Part shown: positions 42,597 to 50,059 of the stretch, piece after piece
Numbering within the stretch: position 1 is the first letter of the stretch
How the letters are laid out: every line of letters starts with the position of its first letter
Translations under genes and position numbers: made by a program
Notes under the pieces: model-generated
Seen by the model: only the letters and a program-made list of their open reading frames with translations
Told to the model about the DNA's origin: nothing
Databases searched by the model: none
Origin: Patescibacteria group bacterium
GTDB lineage: Bacteria; Patescibacteriota; Microgenomatia; JAMCZE01
Assembly: GCA_023485845.1 (NCBI GenBank)
Contig: JAMCZE010000008.1
Coordinates: 1-50,433, forward strand
Length of the DNA: 50,433 nt
Direction: 5' to 3'

Positions 42597-42942
42597 TGGT
42601 GGAGATGAGGGGGGTGAGCCCCTGTGTGGGAAGAAAACTTCTAAACGTCTACAAGCGTAGTTAGTTTTAGGAAGCTAACAAATGTGTTTTTGACTTATCG
42701 TCTTAAATCAACAAAGAAAGTCAGCCTTTGTTGACAGCGTTCCGGCTTTATTATGCCCCAGAAATCTCACCGGAAAAAGATTTAAGAGACAGCGCTTACG
42801 CCGCTAACGGTAAAGTCGCGTACGCAAGACGCGGTTGATAGTTTTCGCTATCACCTAGTCTTTGAAACAATCTTTAACGAAAGTATGTTTCCTCTTCGGC
42901 TTGCAGTTTTCAAAGTGCCTTCCCATCGATTCGTACATCCCC
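42597..42942 (-). ncRNA. ssrA: Transfer-messenger RNA (tmRNA)
   Basis: On the minus strand the 5' end GGGGATG pairs with CATCTCC before the encoded ACCA end at 42597, forming the tRNA-like acceptor stem. The start region resembles known tmRNAs (GCAAGCCGAAGAGG). The tag frame reads ENYQPRLAYATLPLAA and stops at TAA (42796-42798); the LAA ending is the protease signal typical of tmRNA tags. The resume codon appears to be GAA (42844-42846), preceded by GATAGC where a GCN codon is commoner. Length 346 nt. smpB lies immediately upstream on the same strand. Confidence 0.95.
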
Positions 42943-42966
42943 GCACACGAATTTTCAATTATCAAT

Positions 42967-43404
42967 TTAAATTTTCAATGAATTCTCAACATCTCTAAGT
43001 TGGTCACGTTTTTTGATCGCTTCGCGTTTGTCCCATTTTTTCTTCCCCTTGGCCAGCCCCACTTCCAACTTGAAAATGTTGCCCTTATTATACATCGCCA
43101 GGGGCACCAGAGTCAAACCGCCCGTCGCGGCCTTATTTGCCAAACTGATGATCTCTTTTTTGTGCAAAAGGAGCCGGCGGGGGCGCGTCGGAGAGATTTT
43201 TTCCTGGGAGTTCTGGTAGGGATGGACGTGCGCATTAACCAAAAACGCCTGGCCGTCGCGAATGTGGACAAAAGCCTCGGCCAATGAGATCTGGCCCTCA
43301 CGCACGCTCTTAACCTCCGGGCCTAACAGGTCAATCCCGGCTTCAAACTTTTCCAAGATGTCATAGTTATAACGGGCAGTTCTGTTTTCAATACGCACAG
43401 ACAT
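42967..43404 (-). CDS. smpB: SsrA-binding protein SmpB
   Basis: 145 residues with the SmpB barrel: ARYNYDILEKFEAGIDLLGP, EVKSVREGQISLAEAFVHIR, NAHVHPYQNS and the conserved RRLLLHKKEI. The C-terminal tail (KGKKKWDKREAIKKRDQ) is the basic helix that reads the empty mRNA channel. It delivers tmRNA to stalled ribosomes. Encoded 25 nt upstream of ssrA on the same strand, a frequent pairing. Confidence 0.97.
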   Translation of the reverse strand: MSVRIENRTARYNYDILEKFEAGIDLLGPEVKSVREGQISLAEAFVHIRDGQAFLVNAHVHPYQNSQEKISPTRPRRLLLHKKEIISLANKAATGGLTLVPLAMYNKGNIFKLEVGLAKGKKKWDKREAIKKRDQLRDVENSLKI

Positions 43405-43446
43405 ATTATGTCATTGAAAATTGAAAAATGAAAATTGAAAATTATT

Positions 43447-44112
43447 TTATCCTCCTCTGGCGACACAGATGGCAAAGACAGATTTGGCGCCGGCCCGTTT
43501 GAGAACTTTGGCACATTCAAAAAGAGTTGCGCCGGTGGTGGCCACGTCGTCAACGAGACACAACGAGTGGCTAGTGACTAGTGGCTGGTGGCTAGAAAGA
43601 GCGAAGGCATCTTTGACGTTTTTCTTCCGCTCGTTGAACTTTAAATCAAACTGCGGCTTGGTGTCGCGGACGCGCTTTAAAATATTTGCTACCGGTTTGA
43701 ATTTTAATTCCCATGCTAACTTCTCCGCTTGGTTAAAACCGCGCTGACGTTGGCGGGCGCGGGAGAGTGGGACGGGGACCAAATAGTCAAATGCAAATTT
43801 ATCGGGATAGTTTTTCAAAACCAGTTGGGCTAACTCCTGGGCTAACCAATGGTTGCCTTTATATTTCATTGCCAGCAGTGCCTGGCGAAGCGGGCCGCGG
43901 TGGTGGCCCAAAACAAACATCCCGTCCAGGCCAAAACGCGGCCGGCAGACCGGATGGGTCAGGCCGGCGGGACTGAAATTTTCGCAATAGGGGCAAACGG
44001 GCAAGGAAAAGTAGTCAATTTTGCTCCGGCAGGATTCGCAAATAAATTTTCCCCACTTGCCGCAGGAAACGCATTTTCGCGGATAAATGATGTCCAGAAG
44101 AAAACTCAGCAC
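43447..44112 (-). CDS. comF: ComF-family phosphoribosyltransferase
   Basis: The N-terminal zinc finger has CVSCGKWGKFICESC and a further CPYC. The PRTase core has VPVPLSRARQRQRGFNQAEK and the PRPP loop LVDDVATTGATL. ComF is needed for DNA uptake in competent bacteria. Together with DprA and YifB/ComM within 4 kb it gives a competence set. Length 221 aa is normal. Confidence 0.92.
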   Translation of the reverse strand: MLSFLLDIIYPRKCVSCGKWGKFICESCRSKIDYFSLPVCPYCENFSPAGLTHPVCRPRFGLDGMFVLGHHRGPLRQALLAMKYKGNHWLAQELAQLVLKNYPDKFAFDYLVPVPLSRARQRQRGFNQAEKLAWELKFKPVANILKRVRDTKPQFDLKFNERKKNVKDAFALSSHQPLVTSHSLCLVDDVATTGATLFECAKVLKRAGAKSVFAICVARGG

Positions 44113-44137
44113 GGATCTAGTATATAATATGGCTGCC

Positions 44138-44224
44138 GGAAGGTGGGCAGGACGGTAATGCGATGGCTTGCTAAGCCATTGTCCCGCAAGGGACTAACAG
44201 GTTCAACTCCTGTACCTTCCGCCA
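44138..44224 (+). tRNA. tRNA-Ser(GCU)
   Basis: Acceptor GGAAGGT (44138-44144) pairs with ACCTTCC; discriminator G and CCA are encoded (to 44224). Anticodon loop TTGCTAA gives anticodon GCU, read AGC/AGU. A long variable arm (GTCCCGCAAGGGAC) is typical of class II tRNA-Ser. T-loop GGTTCAACTCC. A TATAAT box at 44123-44128 precedes it by 9 nt. Confidence 0.97.
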
Positions 44225-44251
44225 GTGAAACTCGTGTGGTATACTCCGGCC

Positions 44252-44527
44252 ATGCAGACTTCTCTATTAAACTACCGCATTATTGTGGAACCGGACCGGG
44301 AAACAGGCACGGAAAAACCGGGCTACACTGCTCTGTGCCCAACCTTGGGTGTGGCAGATGACGGAAAAACCATTGAAGAGGCATTGAAAAACGTCCAAGG
44401 GGCAATAAAAGCCTACGTCCAAAGCCTGGTTAAAGACGGATTATCCGTTCCCGTGGATCAACCCGAAAATGATCTGGTAACCACGACCCAGATTGCCGTT
44501 GATCATCCAGTGCAATTCGCCTATTAA
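44252..44527 (+). CDS. hicB: HicB-type antitoxin, second copy
   Basis: The start MQTSLLNYRIIVEPD at 44252 lies 6 nt after a TATACT box (44240-44245), giving an apparently leaderless message; the longer frame from 44225 begins inside the tRNA-proximal sequence. The protein shows the same fold as 1638-1889 (GYTALCPTLGVADDGKTIEE, AIKAYVQSLVKDGLSVPVDQ) with a somewhat longer C-terminus. One nucleotide separates it from hicA. Confidence 0.9.
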   Translation: MQTSLLNYRIIVEPDRETGTEKPGYTALCPTLGVADDGKTIEEALKNVQGAIKAYVQSLVKDGLSVPVDQPENDLVTTTQIAVDHPVQFAY

Positions 44528-44528
44528 A

Positions 44529-44750
44529 ATGCCAAGGCTGCCGCAAATTAAACCACGGGATGTCGAAAAAGTTCTTCTGAAAAAAGGTTTTTCTCCAAGA
44601 CCCACTAAAAGCAGCCATGTTGTTTTTGTCCATCCGAACGGCCAACGCACAGTGGTTCCTGCCCACAACCGACCAGTCAGCACCGGAACGCTACGTGCAA
44701 TTCTTCGTCAATCCGACATCACCGTCGAAGATTTTCTAAAACTGCTTTAA
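44529..44750 (+). CDS. hicA: HicA-type mRNA interferase toxin, second copy
   Basis: The start MPRLPQIKPRDVEKVLLKKG (44529) is chosen because similarity begins there and it directly follows the hicB stop. The catalytic His lies in KSSHVVFVHPNGQ; the C-terminus is PVSTGTLRAILRQSDITVED. It differs from the 1415-1645 copy at roughly half its positions, so the pairs are separate lineages rather than a recent duplication. Confidence 0.9.
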   Translation: MPRLPQIKPRDVEKVLLKKGFSPRPTKSSHVVFVHPNGQRTVVPAHNRPVSTGTLRAILRQSDITVEDFLKLL

Positions 44751-44755
44751 CTTCT

Positions 44756-45109
44756 TTAATAAACATTCTCATAATGGGTTAGACGGACAAGGGAGTTGTC
44801 GGAAGCAAGGACGATGGCAATGACATCCAGACGGCAGGGAAGAATTTCTCCTTTCATATAAATCGTCGCCATGTTACGAATCTTGCGCAGCTTTCCCGGA
44901 CCGACCATTTCCTCCGGCAGTCCAAAATCCTCCCCTTTTTTTGTTTTCACTTCCACAAAAACCAGGATGCTTTTGTCTTTAGCAATAATATCGATTTCCC
45001 CAAATTTGCTGGCGAAGTTTCGCTCCAGAATTTCATAGCCCTTTCCCTCCAATTCTTTAACAGCTAAATTTTCTCCTAACCTTCCGGTGTTCTTATTTTC
45101 CGTTTTCAC
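44756..45109 (-). CDS. yraN: YraN/UPF0102 nuclease-like protein
   Basis: 117 residues with RLGENLAVKELEGKGYEILE, NFASKFGEIDIIAKDKSILV and FVEVKTKKGEDFGLPEEMV: the restriction-endonuclease-fold D...ExK active site of UPF0102. The role is uncertain (Holliday-junction or flap processing proposed). It ends the dprA-yifB-yraN minus-strand run and is convergent with hicBA. Confidence 0.92.
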   Translation of the reverse strand: MKTENKNTGRLGENLAVKELEGKGYEILERNFASKFGEIDIIAKDKSILVFVEVKTKKGEDFGLPEEMVGPGKLRKIRNMATIYMKGEILPCRLDVIAIVLASDNSLVRLTHYENVY

Positions 45110-45142
45110 TTTTGCATTTTGAATTTTGAGTTTTGATTTTGT

Positions 45143-46678
45143 CTAAATCATCTGCCGATATTGTAGGGCTTCGGCCATGTGTGCCGGCAAAATTTTTTGT
45201 GCCGCTTCCAAATCGGCAATCGTCCGGGCCACTTTAATCAGGCGAAAATAGGAGCGGGCGGAAAAATCAAATTTGTCCGCCGCCAGCTTTAACAAATTCT
45301 CCGCCTCAGGTGTTAAAAAGCAATATTTTTTAACGTCCTTATTATGCATTTGTGAATTAGTGTAGAGCCCGCGGTCGGCAAAGCGTTTTTCCTGAATTTT
45401 GCGGGCAGCAACTACCTGGGCTTTGGCCTGGACGGATGACACCCGGTTAGCGGTTTTCTCATTGGTCAGAGACAACTTTTCCGCCTCAATGGCCGCCACC
45501 GGGACAAACAAATCCACCCGATCCAAAATCGGGCCGGAGATGCGATGACGATATTTGGCAATTTGCCGGTCGGAACATTTGCACTCCCGTTTGGGATGGC
45601 CCAAATAGCCGCAGGGGCACGGGTTAATCGCCGCGATTAGCGTGAAGCTGGCGGGATAACGCACATGACCGGCCGCCCGGACAATTTCCACCGTCCCGTC
45701 CTCCATCGGCTGGCGCAGTCCTTCCAAAACACCGCGAGGAAACTCCGGCATCTCATCCAAAAACAGCACCCCAAGATGGGCCAAACTCACTTCCCCCGGC
45801 GCCGGGTTGCTGCCCCCGCCAATCATCCCGGCAGCTGACACTCCGTGATGCGGGGAGCGAAACGGCCGGCGCGAAACCAGAGCCTGGCCGGGAGAAAGCA
45901 AACCGGAAACGGAATAAACCCGGGTGACCTCCAGGGCTTCAGCCGATGTCAGTGGCGGCAAAATTCCGGGCAGAGCCCGGGCCAGCATGGTTTTGCCCGT
46001 TCCCGGCGGCCCCCACATTAAAAGATTATGTCCCCCGGCGGCGGCAATAATTAGGGCCCGTTTCGCCTGCTCCTGGCCGGCAATCTCGTTTAAATCAAAA
46101 TCGGCAACCACCGCGTCGATTTCTTCCTCTATTGGCTTTGGCGCCAGGGGAGCAATTTTTTCTGTGCCGACCAGGTGCCCCACTAATTGCGAGAGGGTTT
46201 TAACGGGAATCACTTTAGTGCCCGTCACGACACTGGCTTCATTAGCTGATGGTTCGGGAACATAGATAGTTGCCTCTTTTAACTTTTGGGCAAACAGACC
46301 CAAGAGCAAAATCCCCCGGGTGGGTCGCAGAGTTCCGTCCAGCGACAACTCACCGTAAAAGAACGAATGCTCCAAATCAACCGCGTTAGGCAACTGGTCG
46401 CTGGCCAGAAGCACTCCCAGAGCGATGGGCAAATCATAGGCCGCTCCGTCTTTAGGCAAATCCGCCGGGGCTAGATTAACGGTGATCTTGCGCGGGGGAA
46501 ACTCCAGTTTGGAATTAATAATGGCGGTCTTCACTCGCTCCCGGGCTTCCTCGACCGCTTTGCTGGCCAGGCCGACGACAGTGAATCCCGGAAATCCGGC
46601 GGCGGCCACATCCACTTCCACATCCACCGGCACCGTTTCTAGGCCAACGTTAGCGATGGAGCGCACTTTAACCAGCAT
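45143..46678 (-). CDS. comM: YifB/ComM family Mg-chelatase-like AAA ATPase
   Basis: N-terminal domain (VDVEVDVAAAGFPGFTVVGL), Walker A GPPGTGKTML, Walker B LFLDEMPEF, RSPHHGVSAAGMIGG, a Cys cluster (INPCPCGYLGHPKRECKC) and the C-terminal lid FSARSYFRLIKVARTIADLE. ComM is a hexameric branch-migration helicase that promotes recombination of transformed DNA. 511 aa is the normal length. It overlaps the dprA stop by 11 nt, so translation is coupled. Confidence 0.95.
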   Translation of the reverse strand: MLVKVRSIANVGLETVPVDVEVDVAAAGFPGFTVVGLASKAVEEARERVKTAIINSKLEFPPRKITVNLAPADLPKDGAAYDLPIALGVLLASDQLPNAVDLEHSFFYGELSLDGTLRPTRGILLLGLFAQKLKEATIYVPEPSANEASVVTGTKVIPVKTLSQLVGHLVGTEKIAPLAPKPIEEEIDAVVADFDLNEIAGQEQAKRALIIAAAGGHNLLMWGPPGTGKTMLARALPGILPPLTSAEALEVTRVYSVSGLLSPGQALVSRRPFRSPHHGVSAAGMIGGGSNPAPGEVSLAHLGVLFLDEMPEFPRGVLEGLRQPMEDGTVEIVRAAGHVRYPASFTLIAAINPCPCGYLGHPKRECKCSDRQIAKYRHRISGPILDRVDLFVPVAAIEAEKLSLTNEKTANRVSSVQAKAQVVAARKIQEKRFADRGLYTNSQMHNKDVKKYCFLTPEAENLLKLAADKFDFSARSYFRLIKVARTIADLEAAQKILPAHMAEALQYRQMI

Positions 46679-47486
46679 CGTTCAAATAGTATTTTCCTCC
46701 TCTTTGCGCCAGTTGGCCAGAGAGCAGAAATAAAGAAAGCTGCGCCCCAACCTGGGCCACTGGTTTATTTAACTTTCGCGCCAACTCGTCGGCGGACAGG
46801 GCTTCATTTTCCAAAACTGTCAGCACCGGATCATCCAGTTTCAAACTTTGTTGTTGGGCCGCCCCGAGCCACATCTGCGCCTGGCCGGCGGCAATTAAAT
46901 TATTGGTTCCCGCCGAAGTTTTGGATGTGATCGGACCGGGCACCGCCCAAACTTTTCTTTTGAGCCCCCGGGCCAGCCGGGCGGTGATTAAGGAACCGCT
47001 TTGGATAGCGGCCTCAATAATAAAAACTTCGCTACAAAGAGCCGCCACAATGCGGTTTCGCTGGGGAAAGGTCCACAAGGTTGATTTTTGCGCTTCCCAT
47101 TCGGAAAGAAGTAAACCACCGTTGTCAACAATTCGCCCGGCCAGTTTTTTATCTTCCCCGGACAAAGGGACGTTAATTCCCCAACCCAAAACGGCAATTG
47201 TTTTCCCCCCATTGTCCAGGCAAATTTTGTGGGCATATTGGTCCGCGCCATACATGAACCCGGACACAATCGTCTTTCCCTCAAAGATTAATTGCGGAAT
47301 CAGTTTCTCAATCACCTGCCGGCCATATTCGGTCATTCGCCGGCTGCCCACCACCGCCGCGCAATTTTTAAACAGATTCTTCTCCCATTCTCCCTGATAG
47401 AAAAGCTCTTTTGGGGGAAGGCCTAAATCAAGAAGTTGTTTCAGTTCCGCCTGCTTTTGCCAATCAGCAATTTTTTGATAGTCCAC
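46668..47486 (-). CDS. dprA: DNA-processing protein DprA
   Basis: The Rossmann-like DprA core shows GSRRMTEYGRQVIEKLIPQL, SGFMYGADQYAHKICLDNGG, AVLGWGINVPLS, FPQRNRIVAALCSEVFIIEA and SGSLITARLARGLKRKVWAV. A C-terminal winged helix (DELARKLNKPVAQVGAQLSL) is present. DprA loads RecA on incoming single-stranded DNA. 272 aa, slightly short. First gene of the yraN operon and 51 nt from the divergent Phd/RelE module. Confidence 0.95.
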   Translation of the reverse strand: MDYQKIADWQKQAELKQLLDLGLPPKELFYQGEWEKNLFKNCAAVVGSRRMTEYGRQVIEKLIPQLIFEGKTIVSGFMYGADQYAHKICLDNGGKTIAVLGWGINVPLSGEDKKLAGRIVDNGGLLLSEWEAQKSTLWTFPQRNRIVAALCSEVFIIEAAIQSGSLITARLARGLKRKVWAVPGPITSKTSAGTNNLIAAGQAQMWLGAAQQQSLKLDDPVLTVLENEALSADELARKLNKPVAQVGAQLSLFLLSGQLAQRGGKYYLNDAG

Positions 47487-47503
47487 AATGCTATCTTACC
47501 ATA

Positions 47504-47531
47504 TTGACTTTGTACAGAATTCTGTTATGAT
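47504..47531 (+). promoter_or_regulatory. Phd-RelE promoter with palindromic operator
   Basis: TTGACT (47504-47509), a 16-nt spacer and TATGAT (47526-47531); the ATG at 47538 lies 7 nt further, so the message is probably leaderless. The spacer contains the perfect palindrome ACAGAATTCTGT (47514-47525), placed exactly where a Phd/YefM antitoxin would block RNA polymerase. Confidence 0.75.
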
Positions 47532-47537
47532 GATTTT

Positions 47538-47813
47538 ATGACTAAAACTCTGCCGATCACCCAAGCCCGGGAGGAACTGCCCCTATTGGTGCGAAATGCC
47601 GCCAGGCGGCTTGATGAATACACCATTACCGTCAACGGCTCACCGGCGGCCGTGTTGCTGTCCGCAGCGGAATATGAATCCTGGAAGGAAACCAATGAAA
47701 TTCTGGCGGATAAGGCATTAATGAAATCAATCAAAAAAAGTGACGAGGACTTGAAGAAAGGAAAATATATTACTTTTGATCAGTTGAAGAAAGAGCTAAA
47801 GCTGAATGTTTAA
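47538..47813 (+). CDS. Phd/YefM-family antitoxin
   Basis: The N-terminal DNA-binding domain MTKTLPITQAREELPLLVRN and YTITVNGSPAAVLLSAAEYE define the Phd/YefM fold; the C-terminal helix (KKSDEDLKKGKYITFDQLKK) would wrap the toxin. It autorepresses with the toxin in characterised homologues, and a matching palindrome lies in its promoter. It overlaps the toxin start by 8 nt. Confidence 0.92.
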   Translation: MTKTLPITQAREELPLLVRNAARRLDEYTITVNGSPAAVLLSAAEYESWKETNEILADKALMKSIKKSDEDLKKGKYITFDQLKKELKLNV

Positions 47814-48060
47814 GCTGCGGATTTACCCGGAAGCCCAGAGGGAAATTAAAAAGATCAAGCGACTTTACCAAATTTCGGTTATTGAGGCCCTAAAAGAGTT
47901 GGAAGATGACCCTTTTTCCGGAAAAGCATTAACCAGGGAATTGACTGGCTATTTCACTTATAAAATCGGCCAGTTCCGATTAATCTACAAAATTAATGCC
48001 AAAGACTGGGTCGTTGAGATAATTTCCGCCGGCCACCGGGCAATAGTTTATAATAATTAA
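47806..48060 (+). CDS. RelE/ParE-family toxin
   Basis: 84 residues: MFKLRIYPEAQREIKKIKRL, DDPFSGKALTRELTGYFTYK, IGQFRLIYKINAKDWVVEII, then HRAIVY. This is the RelE/ParE barrel with the Arg in GQFRLIY and terminal His-Arg typical of ribosome-dependent mRNA interferases. It ends 9 nt before tRNA-Ser(UGA). Confidence 0.92.
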   Translation: MFKLRIYPEAQREIKKIKRLYQISVIEALKELEDDPFSGKALTRELTGYFTYKIGQFRLIYKINAKDWVVEIISAGHRAIVYNN

Positions 48061-48061
48061 G

Positions 48062-49645
48062 TCAAACTTGGAGGGTTGGCCGAACGGTAAGGCGATGGTC
48101 TTGAAAACCATTGAGAGCAATCTCTAAGAGGTCCGACTCCTCTACCCTCCGCAAATCAGGAGTGGACCAAAAAAACTGGGGAGAGCGAGTCCCGTCCACT
48201 GGCGGGACGAGCGCGTCAAAACCGCCTTTTTTGAAAGATACGGCCAGCTGCCGATCAGTTAAAAAGAAGTTCGAGCCGACACTTTGGACTAAGTTTCGCA
48301 AACTTATGTCTTTCTTTTTTGCGCGCGCGATTTTTTCTATTTGAGACGCTTTATTTACGAATTCCAAAAAGGGTTCGAGCCAATTATTTCCCGTCCTCTC
48401 GATTTCCTTAATTTTCTCTCCAATGGTTACTTTCATTTGAAGAAGTTCGTTTTTCTTTTTTTGATATTCCATTGGGTCAATTATTTTGTCCAAATATCCT
48501 TCCAAAAGTCGATCAATTTTTTCTTCGGAATTTTTGAGTTGTGCTTTTAGGATTTCAACTTCTCCGGCAGAAAGTTTTTTCTCCTGGTTGGCATCTTCAT
48601 TGGCCCACATTTTGAATTTTTGGGCGGCAAATTCTGGAAGAGCGACCTTTTTAAGGTTTTCAAAAATCTGATCTTCTAGAATTTCCCCGGAAAGATATTT
48701 TTGTGAGCAATGGCCTTTCTTTTTAGAACACCGGTAGTAAATATATTCGGCGTATCGTCCTTTTCGCTTGTAAAATTTATTATGTTTTTCCGCCGTTATA
48801 CTTGATCCACATTCTCCGCACTTCATCAAGCCTAAAAACTCGAAGTTCGCTTTATTACTTTTTAATTTTCTCGGTTTTAAATTTTGTTGAACCTTATCAA
48901 AAAGTTTTTTGGAAATGATGGGCTTTTGCTTCCCTTCATAAAATTCCCCATTAAATTTAAAAACCCCGTAGTAAAAAGTATTGTTTAAAAGTCTTTTAAT
49001 TCGGTCATAATATGTAGCTGATAAACCCCTTCTGTCGCAAACTTTTTCCGCTAAAAAGTAATTTCTAACATCCACTGGATTTTTACCATCAGCAATCATT
49101 TCAAAAGCAGTTTTAACAAACTTTGCTCTTTTTCGATCAATGATCACTCCTCTGGTTATCGGATCATTTACATAACCAAATGGTGCTTTTCCCGGATACT
49201 CGCCTCGTCTTAATTTTTGTCTATTTCCTCTTTTGATATTTTCGCTCAAATTATCAACATAATATTTTGGCTGGCCGAAAGCAATGGAAAGCATGAACTT
49301 TCCCTGGGGAGTGTTTTCAAACCAAAAAGAAGGGAATTTTAAATCCAGAATTTTGCCGGTATCCAACAGATAAATTATTTTTCCGCCATCAACAGAGTTT
49401 CTAGCTAAACGATCTGGGTGCCAACTTAAAATCCCACCGGCTTCTCCGTTTTCAATTCTTTTTAAAACCTCGTTAAATTTTTCTCTCCCCGGTTCCTTGG
49501 CTGTTTTGCTTTCGGCCACAAAATCGGTTATTTCTAAGTGTTCCCTCTCTGCGAATTCTTTCAGTTCTGCAATTTGTGCTTCAATCGACAGAATTTGCCG
49601 ATCTGGTTCATCAGTAGATTTTCGACAGTATGCAATGTATTTCAT
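48062..49645 (-). CDS. Serine recombinase B, reads through tRNA-Ser
   Basis: Resolvase domain from MKYIAYCRKSTDEPDRQILS (catalytic Ser in RKSTDE) with KEPGREKFNEVLKRIENGEA and HPDRLARNSVDGGK; recombinase domain RGEYPGKAPFGYVNDPITRG; zinc ribbon KCGECGSSITAEKH and YYRCSKKKGHC; coiled coil (LSAGEVEILKAQLKNSEEKI). The native part ends at STPD near 48152; the remaining residues (LRRVEESDLLEIALNGFQDH and on) are the antisense of tRNA-Ser(UGA), stopping at TGA 48062-48064. The intact frame contrasts with the frameshifted copy A. Confidence 0.93.
   Translation of the reverse strand: MKYIAYCRKSTDEPDRQILSIEAQIAELKEFAEREHLEITDFVAESKTAKEPGREKFNEVLKRIENGEAGGILSWHPDRLARNSVDGGKIIYLLDTGKILDLKFPSFWFENTPQGKFMLSIAFGQPKYYVDNLSENIKRGNRQKLRRGEYPGKAPFGYVNDPITRGVIIDRKRAKFVKTAFEMIADGKNPVDVRNYFLAEKVCDRRGLSATYYDRIKRLLNNTFYYGVFKFNGEFYEGKQKPIISKKLFDKVQQNLKPRKLKSNKANFEFLGLMKCGECGSSITAEKHNKFYKRKGRYAEYIYYRCSKKKGHCSQKYLSGEILEDQIFENLKKVALPEFAAQKFKMWANEDANQEKKLSAGEVEILKAQLKNSEEKIDRLLEGYLDKIIDPMEYQKKKNELLQMKVTIGEKIKEIERTGNNWLEPFLEFVNKASQIEKIARAKKKDISLRNLVQSVGSNFFLTDRQLAVSFKKGGFDALVPPVDGTRSPQFFWSTPDLRRVEESDLLEIALNGFQDHRLTVRPTLQV
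48070..48151 (+). tRNA. tRNA-Ser(UGA), 3' end used as integration site
   Basis: Acceptor GGAGGGT (48070-48076) pairs with ACCCTCC (48144-48150); discriminator G at 48151. Anticodon loop CTTGAAA gives UGA, read UCN. The variable arm GAGAGCAATCTCT marks class II tRNA-Ser; T-loop GGTCCGACTCC. CCA is not encoded: the sequence continues CAAATCAGG, the end of recombinase element B, whereas the other tRNA-Ser here encodes CCA. The insertion therefore sits exactly at the tRNA 3' end and leaves the gene functional. Confidence 0.95.
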
Positions 49646-49719
49646 ATTAGTTTAGTACTCTTGTGCTTTAGCACTATGATAATATTTTCCTCTTAACGAA
49701 AATTTTTGCCCTTTCTTTT
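49272..49719 (-). repeat. Left arm of a perfect 448-bp inverted repeat
   Basis: Base-for-base reverse complement of 49986-50433, covering 374 nt of recombinase coding sequence and 74 nt of promoter region. The right arm is cut by the window end, so the repeat may be longer. Confidence 0.95.
49663..49674 (-). promoter_or_regulatory. Recombinase-promoter dyad (element B)
   Basis: GTGC-N4-GCAC 18 nt upstream of the recombinase B start codon, same position and arms as in A and C; probable operator. Confidence 0.5.
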
Positions 49720-49840
49720 CTTCTTTGTTTCTTGATCGGCAGCTGGCCGTATCTTTCAAAAAAGGCGGTTTTGACGCGCTCGTCCCGCCAGTGGACGGGA
49801 CTCGCTCTCCCCAGTTTTTTTGGTCCACTCCTGATTTGCG

Positions 49841-49963
49841 GTCGTTGTATTTAAAAATTCGAACTGATTTTAAAAATTTAAATTGTTAAGTCTCCGCCCC
49901 GCCTGCGGGCGGGGCTATTGTTAAGCTCCGGCCCTCGCTCTTGCTCGGGCCTCCGCTTTTTCG
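49841..49963 (+). repeat. Intergenic cassette repeat (RPT), copy 3
   Basis: 123-bp copy of the repeat at 14848-14971, abutting the right TIR of element B. It is followed by a 16-nt piece identical to part of the recombinase 3' region (AAAGTGTCGGCTCGAA, 49966-49981) and then the promoter of recombinase C. The same order occurs in reverse at 21680-21843. The whole gap 49646-50059 holds only these pieces and no gene. Confidence 0.85.
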
Positions 49964-50030
49964 CAAAGTGTCGGCTCGAATCGTTAAAAGAAAGGGCAAA
50001 AATTTTCGTTAAGAGGAAAATATTATCATA

Positions 50031-50042
50031 GTGCTAAAGCAC
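50031..50042 (+). promoter_or_regulatory. Recombinase-promoter dyad (element C)
   Basis: GTGC-TAAA-GCAC 17 nt upstream of the ATG at 50060; part of the perfect inverted repeat with element B. Confidence 0.5.
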
Positions 50043-50059
50043 AAGAGTACTAAACTAAT

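Larger units (their letters stand above)
48149..49841 (-). mobile_element. Serine-recombinase element B with perfect 109-bp terminal inverted repeats
   Basis: The element is 1,693 bp. 48149-48257 and 49733-49841 are perfect inverted repeats of 109 bp (outer end CCGCAAATCAGG), including a GTCCCG/CGGGAC hairpin and the 3' coding end of the recombinase. Between them lie one recombinase gene on the minus strand and its promoter. The left end joins the tRNA-Ser(UGA) 3' end; the right end joins the RPT repeat at 49841. One gene, TIRs and a tRNA target together form an IS-like unit of a kind not usual for large serine recombinases. Confidence 0.75.
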
